DNA of 57,005 nucleotides from assembly GCA_005768755.1 (NCBI GenBank), contig VAFL01000019.1, positions 1 to 57,005 on the forward strand, given 5' to 3'. Positions within the stretch are counted from its first letter, which is position 1. Every line of letters starts with the position of its first letter. The DNA is from Paracoccus denitrificans. GTDB taxonomy: Bacteria > Pseudomonadota > Alphaproteobacteria > Rhodobacterales > Rhodobacteraceae. The notes beneath the pieces were generated by a model. It ran no database searches. It was not told the origin of the DNA and saw only the letters and a list, made by a program, of their open reading frames with translations. The position numbers were made by a program, and so were the translations under genes. Of the stretch, positions 1 to 7,995 are shown piece by piece.

Positions 1-339
1 GCGCGACCGCAGGTGCCGCTTGCGGCAGAAAATCCTTGTCTAGCGATCGGATACAGGCGATCTTCACCTCAAACGACACGCCACCTGGGGAATGCAGGTT
101 CCAATTGCTTTCGCGCCGTTCGCCAGTGAACGCCATAGGATTCGGCGATTAACTTCAAGGTCATGAACCGGCGGCAGAATTCAGCAGCGTCGCGTTCCGT
201 CAAATAGAAGTGCCGGTTGTTGCTCTGTGGATTCAGGATGCGCGTCGCAGAAGCGTGACCGCCCCTAATCAGGGCCATGAGCTGCCCATCTTGGGGCAGG
301 CCGTTCGCTCTGCCGAATGCGCTTGTGATCCTCCCCCAC
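1..339 (-). pseudogene. broken gene remnant with a C-terminal helix-turn-helix-like segment
   Basis: Read from about 339 downward on the minus strand there is a coherent frame. It includes the stretches GLPQDGQLMALIRGGHASAT and LKLIAESYGVHWRTARKQLE, the second looking like a DNA-binding helix-turn-helix. The frame hits a stop near position 69. A +1 shift just before it restores an open frame to the window edge (begins NLHSPGGVSFEVKIACIRSL), which suggests a frameshift. The apparent N-terminus upstream of 339 is antisense IS sequence, so the gene was interrupted there. It could be a TniQ-like or other recombination or regulatory protein. I cannot name it securely. Confidence 0.4.
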
Positions 340-419
340 TGAAGTGGTCCGCCGCAATAGTTAGGAAACGGAGGATTGAAGATGGGAACGAAGCGGCCGA
401 AACCGGAAGAGATTATATC
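340..419 (+). mobile_element. truncated left end of an IS3-family insertion sequence
   Basis: At 340 a terminal-repeat-like sequence begins TGAAGTGGTCCGCC. It is followed by a GGAGG-type ribosome site and, at 382, an ATG opening MGTKRPKPEEI. That is the usual start of the OrfA transposase of IS3-family (IS407-like) elements. Similarity stops after about 12 residues and the frame closes at 447, so only about 80 bp of the element remain. The remnant lies immediately upstream of the glycogen operon and cuts the minus-strand gene described at 1-339. The identification rests on the recognised N-terminal motif and was not database-checked. Confidence 0.6.
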
Positions 420-520
420 GATTGTCATGCGAACTCTCCTCGGCTGATTTCGGACCATTGTGCAGGGCGCAGTCCCCGCCGTATGATGCCGCTAACATTT
501 CAGACATATGGAACGCAATG

Positions 521-2959
521 ATGTCCGAACCAGCGACAAGCGCCAACCCCAAGGAACTGGGCCAGTCCATCCGTGATCACCTGATCTATTCGATTGGCAA
601 GGACGAGGCCCATGCCTCGGTCCATGACTGGCGCGTCGCATTGTCGCTGGCCATACGCGACCGGATCGTGGAGCCGTGGTTTGCCTCGACGCGTGCGACC
701 TATGATCGCAAGCTGAAGCGTATCCATTACCTGTCGATGGAATTTCTGATCGGCAGGTTGTTGGAGGATTCGGTCGTCAACCTTGGCCTTGACGATGCCG
801 CGCGTGAGGCCCTGCAGGGTTTCGGCGTCACGTATGACGAGGTGATCCACGACGAACCCGAAGCCGCGCTTGGCAATGGCGGCTTGGGGCGTCTGGCGGC
901 CTGCTACATGGAATCCATGGCAACGGTGGGCTGTCCTGCCTATGGCTACGGGCTGCGCTATGAACACGGGCTGTTCCGGCAGCGCTTCGATCATGGCCGG
1001 CAGGTGGAAACCGCCGACAGCTGGCTGAAGGCGCGCAACCCGTGGGAGTTCGAGCGCCCGGAAGCCGCTTACGAAATAGGCTTCGGCGGCTGGATCGAGG
1101 GCGATGGCCCGAAAAAGATCTGGCACCCCGAAGAAAGCGTAATCGCCGCCGCCTACGACATGCCGATCATCGGATGGCGCGGGCAGTGGGCCAATACGCT
1201 GCGGCTGTGGTCCGGCAAGCCGGTCGCGGAATTCGACCTGGCGCGCTTCAACCGGGGCGAATATGTCGCCGCCGGTGCCGCCGAATCGCTGGCCCGGACG
1301 ATCAGCCGCGTGCTTTATCCCGACGATTCGACCGAAGCCGGCAAGGAACTGCGCCTGAAGCAGGAATATTTCTTCACCGCTGCCTCGGTGCGCGACATCA
1401 TGCGCCGCTTCGCATCCGAAGGCGAAAGCATCGCCAAGCTGCCCGACCGGGTGGCGATCCAGATGAACGACACCCACCCCGCCATCGCCGGGCCGGAACT
1501 TGTCCGCGTGCTGATCGACGATTTCGGCCAGACCTTCGACGACGCCGCCGACATGGCCGTGCGCGTCCTTAACTACACCAATCACACCCTGCTGCCGGAG
1601 GCGCTGGAAACCTGGTCTGAAGGGCTGTTCCGCAAGATCCTGCCGCGTCACATGGATCTGGTCGAACGCATCGACGACCATCACAAGCGCCGCAACCCGA
1701 AGCGCCCGTGGGAGCTTTCTGCGATCCACGACGGTCAGGTCCATATGGGCACGCTGGCTTTCATGCAGTCCGGCCATGTCAACGGGGTATCTGCCCTGCA
1801 TACGGATCTGATGAGGGAATCGGTCTTCCACGACCTGAACATCCTGCATCCCGACCGCATCCAGAACGTAACCAACGGGGTCACGCCGCGCCGCTGGCTC
1901 TATTCGTCTAACCGGGCGCTGTCGGGGCTGATCACGGAAACGCTGGGTTCGGAAGAATGGGTCGATCACCTGGAGGATCTGTCGAGGCTGGAGCCCCATG
2001 TCACCGATGCAGGCTGGCTGGATCGCTATGCGGCGGCCAAGCGCGACAACAAGGTGGAACTGTCGAACTGGCTGGGCGATGTGCTGGATCTGACGCCCGA
2101 TCCCGATGCGCTGTTCGATGTGCAGATCAAGCGCATCCACGAATACAAGCGCCAGCTTCTGAACGTGCTGGAAACCATCGCCCGATGGGACGAAATCCGG
2201 CAAAGCCCTGATGCGAACTGGCAGCCTCGGGTCAAGATTTTCGGGGGCAAGGCCGCACCCGGCTACGCTGTCGCGAAGGAAATCATCAACCTCATCAATG
2301 ACGTCGCTGCGGTCGTGAACAGCGATCCGCTGATGAAGGGGCGGCTGATGGTCGTCTATCCGCCGAATTACAACGTCTCGATGGCGGTGCGGCTGATACC
2401 GGCCGCGGACCTGTCCGAACAGATTTCCACCGCGGGCAAGGAAGCGTCCGGCACCGGCAACATGAAACTGTCCATGAACGGCGCGCTGACCATCGGCACG
2501 CTGGACGGTGCCAATGTCGAGATCCGCGAACATGTCGGCCCGGAAAACTTCTTCCTTTTCGGCATGACCACGCCCGAGGTCGAAGCCCGTCGCCAGGTCC
2601 CCGATCATGCCCGCAAGGCGATCGCGGATTGCCCCTCGCTGTCGCGCGCGATCAGCCTGATCGCGCTTGGTACATTCGGTGGCGATCCGGCGCGCTATGG
2701 CCGGCTGGTGGATATCCTGACAAATTGGGACACCTACCTGGTCTGCTCGGATTTCGCGGATTACCAATCGACACAGAAGTCCATTGATGCCTCTTATGGG
2801 GACAAGGGGGACTGGAATCGGATGGCCGCATTGAACACGGCACGGATGGGCTGGTTTTCGTCCGACCGCTCGGTTCGTGATTACATGGACCGGATCTGGA
2901 AGATTGGGGGGGCAGGCAATGAGCAATCAGCAAGACAATCCGGACGCATGGCAGGCTGA
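521..2959 (+). CDS. glgP: glycogen phosphorylase
   Basis: Releases glucose-1-phosphate from glycogen by phosphorolysis, using pyridoxal phosphate. The 812-residue product has the expected length. The PLP lysine lies in GTGNMK at about residue 649, and the family motif HEYKRQ is near residue 540. The frame is open back to 422, but the first 33 residues are not family-like and derive from sequence next to the IS remnant. I therefore start at the ATG-ATG pair (518/521), although the ribosome site there is weak. It is the first gene of the glycogen operon, and its last 41 bases overlap the start of glgB in another frame. The promoter may have been altered by the IS debris upstream. Confidence 0.95.
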   Translation: MSEPATSANPKELGQSIRDHLIYSIGKDEAHASVHDWRVALSLAIRDRIVEPWFASTRATYDRKLKRIHYLSMEFLIGRLLEDSVVNLGLDDAAREALQGFGVTYDEVIHDEPEAALGNGGLGRLAACYMESMATVGCPAYGYGLRYEHGLFRQRFDHGRQVETADSWLKARNPWEFERPEAAYEIGFGGWIEGDGPKKIWHPEESVIAAAYDMPIIGWRGQWANTLRLWSGKPVAEFDLARFNRGEYVAAGAAESLARTISRVLYPDDSTEAGKELRLKQEYFFTAASVRDIMRRFASEGESIAKLPDRVAIQMNDTHPAIAGPELVRVLIDDFGQTFDDAADMAVRVLNYTNHTLLPEALETWSEGLFRKILPRHMDLVERIDDHHKRRNPKRPWELSAIHDGQVHMGTLAFMQSGHVNGVSALHTDLMRESVFHDLNILHPDRIQNVTNGVTPRRWLYSSNRALSGLITETLGSEEWVDHLEDLSRLEPHVTDAGWLDRYAAAKRDNKVELSNWLGDVLDLTPDPDALFDVQIKRIHEYKRQLLNVLETIARWDEIRQSPDANWQPRVKIFGGKAAPGYAVAKEIINLINDVAAVVNSDPLMKGRLMVVYPPNYNVSMAVRLIPAADLSEQISTAGKEASGTGNMKLSMNGALTIGTLDGANVEIREHVGPENFFLFGMTTPEVEARRQVPDHARKAIADCPSLSRAISLIALGTFGGDPARYGRLVDILTNWDTYLVCSDFADYQSTQKSIDASYGDKGDWNRMAALNTARMGWFSSDRSVRDYMDRIWKIGGAGNEQSARQSGRMAG

Positions 2960-5153
2960 GGACGACGCGGCAAGCGCGCCGGTCCTGCCGGCCGAACGTG
3001 CGCGCGCCCTTGTCGACGGCCGGGAGGCCGATCCCTTCGCGCTGCTGGGCCCCCATCCGCAAGGCGATGGCTGGCGGGTCGTGGCGCTGGATCCCGGTGC
3101 GACGGAAATGTCGCTTGCCACCATCGGCGGCATCTATCCGATGGACCCGTTCGAGGATGTGCCGGGCCTGTTCGTGGGCTTCATGCCCGATCCCACGGCC
3201 TATCTGCTGCGCGGGACGGACGGGGATGCTGAGTGGGAATATGAAGACGCCTATCGCTTCAGTCCGGTCCTGGGTCAGATCGACGAACACCTGATCGGCG
3301 AAGGCACGCATCGGCGCTTGTGGCGCGTTCTGGGCGCGCATGTGATGACCCATCAAGGCGTCGAGGGCACCCATTTTGCTGTCTGGGCGCCCAATGCGCG
3401 CCGGGTTGCGGTGTTGGGCGATTTCAATAATTGGGATGCCCGCCGGCATGGAATGCGGCGACGTGGCTCGACCGGGGTGTGGGAAATTTTCATCCCCAAT
3501 ATCGGCGATGGCGCATCCTATAAATTCGCCATCACTGGCGCCCATGGCGAACCCCTGCCCCAGAAAGCCGATCCGGTCGGTTTCGGTGCCGAACATCCGC
3601 CGGCCACTGCCTCGGTCGTGCGCCAGATCGCGGAATATGACTGGCAGGACGGCAACTGGATGGACAGCCGCGCCGGCGCACAGAACGTCACCGCCCCGAT
3701 TTCCATCTATGAGGTCCACCTGGGAAGCTGGCGGTGCGTGGCCGAGGACGGCGATCGGCCATTATCCTATCTGGAACATGCCCGCGACCTGGTCCCCTAT
3801 GTCGTCGAGATGGGCTTTACCCATCTTGAACTGATGCCGATCTCGGAATTTCCGTTCGATGGGTCATGGGGCTACCAGCCGGTGGGGATGTATGCGCCCA
3901 CCATCCGCTTCGGCACGCCTGAAGAATTCCGCGCCCTGATCGAGGCCGCGCATGAGGCCGGCATCGGCGTCTTGCTGGACTGGGTGCCGGGCCATTTCCC
4001 GTCCGACCCGCATGGGCTTGCGCGCTTCGATGGCACAGCACTTTACGAACATGCCGATCCGCGCGAAGGCTTCCATCAGGACTGGAACACCCTGATCTAC
4101 AACTACGGCCGGCGCGAGGTGTCGAACTACCTGACCGCCAATGCGCTGTATTGGCTGCAGGAATATCACATCGACGGGCTGCGAGTCGATGCGGTCGCCT
4201 CGATGCTGTATCGGGATTATTCGCGCAAGGATGGCGAATGGGTGCCCAATATCCATGGCGGGCGCGAGAACCTGGAGGCCATCGACTTCCTGCGCGGCGT
4301 CAATACCGTGGCTTATGGCGAGGTTCCGGGCATCATGACCGTGGCCGAGGAATCGACCGCTTTTCCCGGCGTGTCGCGCCCCGTCGATACCGGCGGGCTT
4401 GGCTTCGGCTTCAAGTGGAACATGGGCTGGATGAACGACACGCTGGACTACATCAAGCGTGAACCCGTCCACCGCGCGCATCATCACAACCAGCTGACCT
4501 TCGGGCTGGTCTATGCGTTTTCCGAAAATTTCATCCTTCCGATCAGCCATGACGAAGTGGTGCATGGCAAGGGATCCATGATCGAGAAGATGCCCGGCGA
4601 TGTCTGGCAGAAATTCGCGAACCTGCGCGCCTATTACGCCTTCATGTGGACCCATCCGGGCAAGAAGCTTCTGTTCATGGGCTGCGAATTCGCACAGTGG
4701 AAGGAATGGAACCACAACGCCTCGCTTGACTGGCATCTGCTGGACGACCCGCGTCACAAGGGCATCCAGACGCTGATCCGCGACCTGAACCACCTTTACC
4801 GGGAACTGCCGGCATTGCATCGCCGCGACAACGCGACCGAGGGCTTTGGCTGGATCGAAGGGGGGGCAGCGCAGGAATCCGTGCTGGCCTATGCCCGCTA
4901 TGGCGAGGAAGGCGACGCGCCGGTCGCGGTGATCTGCAACTTCACGCCGGTGCCGCGTCATGGTTGGCGGCTTGGCCTGCCGCGCGACGGCAAGTGGAAG
5001 CTGCGCCTGAACAGCGACGCCGGGACCTATGGCGGCTCGAACATGGCGACATCGAACGTGATCACCGCAGATGGCGACGAATGGCAGGGTTACGACCAGT
5101 CGGCCCTGATCGACCTGCCGCCGCTATCCGTACTGGTTTATGAAGCCGTTTGA
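2919..5153 (+). CDS. glgB: 1,4-alpha-glucan (glycogen) branching enzyme
   Basis: Cuts alpha-1,4 chains and rejoins them as alpha-1,6 branches. The 744-residue product has an N-terminal module starting DPFALLGPHP and a carbohydrate-binding CBM48 module at about 140-240 (FAVWAPNARRVAVLGDFNNW). A GH13 barrel follows, with the catalytic Asp near 424 (GLRVDAV), Glu near 477 (VAEEST) and the later ISHDEVVHGKGS motif. The ATG at 2919 follows a run of seven G. An in-frame ATG at 2877 lies deep inside glgP and has no ribosome site. The 41-bp overlap with glgP suggests translational coupling. Confidence 0.95.
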   Translation: MSNQQDNPDAWQAEDDAASAPVLPAERARALVDGREADPFALLGPHPQGDGWRVVALDPGATEMSLATIGGIYPMDPFEDVPGLFVGFMPDPTAYLLRGTDGDAEWEYEDAYRFSPVLGQIDEHLIGEGTHRRLWRVLGAHVMTHQGVEGTHFAVWAPNARRVAVLGDFNNWDARRHGMRRRGSTGVWEIFIPNIGDGASYKFAITGAHGEPLPQKADPVGFGAEHPPATASVVRQIAEYDWQDGNWMDSRAGAQNVTAPISIYEVHLGSWRCVAEDGDRPLSYLEHARDLVPYVVEMGFTHLELMPISEFPFDGSWGYQPVGMYAPTIRFGTPEEFRALIEAAHEAGIGVLLDWVPGHFPSDPHGLARFDGTALYEHADPREGFHQDWNTLIYNYGRREVSNYLTANALYWLQEYHIDGLRVDAVASMLYRDYSRKDGEWVPNIHGGRENLEAIDFLRGVNTVAYGEVPGIMTVAEESTAFPGVSRPVDTGGLGFGFKWNMGWMNDTLDYIKREPVHRAHHHNQLTFGLVYAFSENFILPISHDEVVHGKGSMIEKMPGDVWQKFANLRAYYAFMWTHPGKKLLFMGCEFAQWKEWNHNASLDWHLLDDPRHKGIQTLIRDLNHLYRELPALHRRDNATEGFGWIEGGAAQESVLAYARYGEEGDAPVAVICNFTPVPRHGWRLGLPRDGKWKLRLNSDAGTYGGSNMATSNVITADGDEWQGYDQSALIDLPPLSVLVYEAV

Positions 5154-5181
5154 CGACTTTACCTTTGGGGGGAGGAAACCC

Positions 5182-6450
5182 ATGACATTGCAAAGACCAC
5201 AACGCCTTTCATCGCGCGCCATGGCTTACGTTCTGGCAGGCGGACGCGGCTCGCGCCTGAAGGAGCTGACCGACCGGCGCGCAAAGCCTGCCGTCTATTT
5301 TGGCGGCAAGTCGCGCATCATCGACTTCGCGCTGTCGAACGCGCTGAATTCCGGCATCCGCAAGATGGCCGTGGCGACCCAATACAAGGCCCACAGCCTG
5401 ATCCGCCACTTGAACCGCGGCTGGTCCTTCTTCCGGTCCGAACGCAACGAATTCCTGGACATTCTGCCCGCATCCCAGCAGATGGACGAGGAAAACTGGT
5501 ATCGCGGCACCGCCGATGCGGTGGCCCAGAACATCGCCATCATCGACAGCTATCATGTCGATTACCTGATCGTTCTGGCCGGTGATCACATCTACAAGAT
5601 GGATTACGAAATCATGCTGCAACAGCATGTCGACAGTGGCGCCGATGTAACCATCGGCTGCCTGACCGTCCCGCGCGAAGAAGCCTCGGCCTTCGGGGTG
5701 ATGGATGTCGATGCCAGCGGGCGCATCATCTCTTTTCTTGAAAAACCAGCCGATCCGCCGGGCATGCCAGATGACCCGAATTCTACCCTCGCTTCGATGG
5801 GGATTTATGTCTTCGACTGGAAGTTCCTGCGCGAGCTGCTGCTGAAAGACGCGGCCGACCCGAATTCCAGCCATGATTTCGGAAATGACCTGATCCCCGA
5901 GATCGTGAAGAACGGCAAAGCCGTGGCGCATCGGTTCACCGAAAGCTGCGTGCGTTCCAGCCCGGACGCCCCCGCTTATTGGCGTGATGTCGGTACGATT
6001 GACGCCTTCTGGAAAGCGAATATCGACCTGACCGATTTCTCGCCCGAACTGGACCTTTACGACCGCGACTGGCCCATCTGGACCTATGGAGAGATCGTGC
6101 CGCCCGCAAAATTCATCCACGACGACGAGGACCGGCGCGGACATGCGATCAGTTCGATGGTATCCGGTGGTTGCATCATTTCCGGGTCCGAGGTGCGAAA
6201 CTCGCTTCTTTTTACAGGGGTAAGCGCCAACAGTTATTCGACCCTGAAGGCGGTGGTCGCGCTGCCTTACGTCACTATCGGCCGTCACGCCGAACTGAGC
6301 AATGTCGTCATCGACCGCGGGGTCGAGATCCCCGAAGGACTGATCGTGGGCGAAGACGCGGCCGAGGATGCGAAGTGGTTCCGGGTCAGCGATGGCGGCG
6401 TGACACTGATCACGCAGGCCATGCTGGACCGAAAGGCGGCGTCGGAATGA
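5182..6450 (+). CDS. glgC: glucose-1-phosphate adenylyltransferase (ADP-glucose pyrophosphorylase)
   Basis: Makes ADP-glucose from ATP and glucose-1-phosphate, the committed and usually allosterically controlled step of glycogen synthesis. The 422-residue protein shows the nucleotidyltransferase signature AGGRGSRLKELTDRRAKPAV near the N-terminus, GTADAVAQN, the AGDHIYKMDY segment and a left-handed beta-helix C-terminus. The start at 5182 is preceded by GGGGGGAGGAAA. An upstream in-frame ATG at 5140 would overlap glgB and lacks a ribosome site. The stop overlaps the glgA start as ATGA. Confidence 0.95.
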   Translation: MTLQRPQRLSSRAMAYVLAGGRGSRLKELTDRRAKPAVYFGGKSRIIDFALSNALNSGIRKMAVATQYKAHSLIRHLNRGWSFFRSERNEFLDILPASQQMDEENWYRGTADAVAQNIAIIDSYHVDYLIVLAGDHIYKMDYEIMLQQHVDSGADVTIGCLTVPREEASAFGVMDVDASGRIISFLEKPADPPGMPDDPNSTLASMGIYVFDWKFLRELLLKDAADPNSSHDFGNDLIPEIVKNGKAVAHRFTESCVRSSPDAPAYWRDVGTIDAFWKANIDLTDFSPELDLYDRDWPIWTYGEIVPPAKFIHDDEDRRGHAISSMVSGGCIISGSEVRNSLLFTGVSANSYSTLKAVVALPYVTIGRHAELSNVVIDRGVEIPEGLIVGEDAAEDAKWFRVSDGGVTLITQAMLDRKAASE

Positions 6451-7988
6451 GCGCGGCGCCGGCTGCATCGAAAACCGCCGCCGGCGCGGCCAAAGCGGCC
6501 AGCAGCAAAGCGCGGGAAGACCCGGCATCTGTCCCGGCTCAGATCGCCACAGCAGCGTCAAGCGGTCGGGTGTTGTCAGTTGCCTCGGAATGCGCGCCCC
6601 TTGTAAAGACCGGCGGGCTGGCCGATGTGGTGGGTGCGCTGCCCGGCGCGCTTGCCCCACTCGGGTGGCAGTTTCGCACCCTCATCCCGGCCTATCGCGG
6701 GTTGGTGGACAAGCTGGATGGCACCGTCACTCTATGGTCGGATCCCGATCTGTTCGGTGGCCCCGCGCGGGTAATTGCCGGGACAGCGGCGGGGCTGGAT
6801 CTGCTGTTGCTTGATGCACCGCATCTTTTCGATCGCGCGGGCTCTCCGTATCTTGACGAAACAGGCGCCGACTGGTCCGACAATCCGCGCCGCTTCGCCG
6901 CACTCAGCTGGGCTGCCGCCTCCATTGCGCGCGATGGGCTGTCGGATGGATGGAGGCCGGACCTGCTGCATTGCCATGACTGGCAGGCGGGATTTGCGCC
7001 GCTTTGGGCGCGTGACACGCCATCGATCATGACGATTCACAACGTGGCTTTTCAGGGCATCGCACCCGCCCGCGCGGTGGATGAGTTGCGCTTGCCGCCT
7101 TCCGGTTTCAACCTGCAGGGATATGAATACTGGGGGCAGATCAGTGCGCTGAAAGCGGGGCTGATCTTTGCCAGCGCGATCTCGACCGTCTCACCGACCT
7201 ATGCCGCCGAGCTGACGACGCCGGAGTTCGGCTTTGGGTTGGAGGGCGTGATCCGCGACCGCGCGGCCGTGCTGTCGGGCATCCTGAACGGCGTCGATCT
7301 GGCGGTTTGGAACCCGGCAACAGATCTGCTGATCGCCGAAAATTATTCATCCGGCAAGATGGCAGGCAAAGCCGTCTGCGCCGCCGCCCTGCGCGGGGAA
7401 TTTGGACTTGATCGGGAAGGCGGCCCCTTGTTCATCGTGGTCAGTCGGCTGACGCGCCAGAAGGGTCTGGATCTGCTTCTGGATGCATTGCCGGGCCTTG
7501 TCGCGCGCGGTGGCCAGCTTGCTGTGCTTGGCACTGGTGAGCCCGATCTTCAGGAAGGATTCCTGCGGGCCGCTGCCCGCTGGCCCGGGCGGATCGCTGT
7601 GCATATCGGCTATGACGAGGCGCTGTCGCACAGGATGTTTGCGGGCGGCGACGTGGTGCTGGTGCCGTCGCGCTTCGAACCCAGCGGCCTGACGCAAATG
7701 TATGGGCTGGCTTACGGCACCTTGCCTTTGGTCGCGCGCACGGGCGGGCTTGCGGATTCGGTGATCGACGCCAATGTTGCGGCTTTGCGCGATTGTGTGG
7801 CAACCGGGCTGCAATTCGCACCAGTCAGGGCGGATGCCCTGAACCTTTCGCTTCAGAAGGCGTCAAGCCTTTACGCGCAACCGGAAATCTGGCAGCGGAT
7901 GGTCGCACGGGCGATGGCCCATCCGGTGGGATGGGACGCCTCGGCCCGCGATTATGCGGCGCTCTATGAAAAGCTGACCGGACGCTGA
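6447..7988 (+). CDS. glgA: glycogen synthase (ADP-glucose type)
   Basis: GT5-family glycosyltransferase adding glucose from ADP-glucose to the glycogen chain. The 513-residue product carries the ADP-glucose-binding KTGGLADVVGALP motif with its Lys at about residue 54, HDWQAG, TIHNVAFQG, and the C-terminal SRFEPSGLTQMYGLAYGT segment. The first roughly 40 residues are an Ala/Lys/Ser-rich extension compared with enzymes such as the E. coli one, which start almost at the glucan-synthase fold. The ATG overlaps the glgC stop (ATGA), so the extension is probably translated. A later start cannot be excluded. Confidence 0.94.
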   Translation: MSAAPAASKTAAGAAKAASSKAREDPASVPAQIATAASSGRVLSVASECAPLVKTGGLADVVGALPGALAPLGWQFRTLIPAYRGLVDKLDGTVTLWSDPDLFGGPARVIAGTAAGLDLLLLDAPHLFDRAGSPYLDETGADWSDNPRRFAALSWAAASIARDGLSDGWRPDLLHCHDWQAGFAPLWARDTPSIMTIHNVAFQGIAPARAVDELRLPPSGFNLQGYEYWGQISALKAGLIFASAISTVSPTYAAELTTPEFGFGLEGVIRDRAAVLSGILNGVDLAVWNPATDLLIAENYSSGKMAGKAVCAAALRGEFGLDREGGPLFIVVSRLTRQKGLDLLLDALPGLVARGGQLAVLGTGEPDLQEGFLRAAARWPGRIAVHIGYDEALSHRMFAGGDVVLVPSRFEPSGLTQMYGLAYGTLPLVARTGGLADSVIDANVAALRDCVATGLQFAPVRADALNLSLQKASSLYAQPEIWQRMVARAMAHPVGWDASARDYAALYEKLTGR

Positions 7989-7995
7989 CGAACCC

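Noticed and set aside
422..520. N-terminal extension of glgP to the ATG at 422
   Set aside because: The 33 extra residues do not resemble the phosphorylase family and begin beside the IS remnant. Family-typical sequence begins after the ATG pair at 518/521.
500..2926. Open frame of about 808 codons on the minus strand opposite glgP
   Set aside because: Its translation has no family features and is rich in Arg/His/Pro/Gly as expected for an antisense shadow of a high-GC gene. Similar long shadows oppose the dehydratase gene (53120-54787) and nasH (16781-18037).
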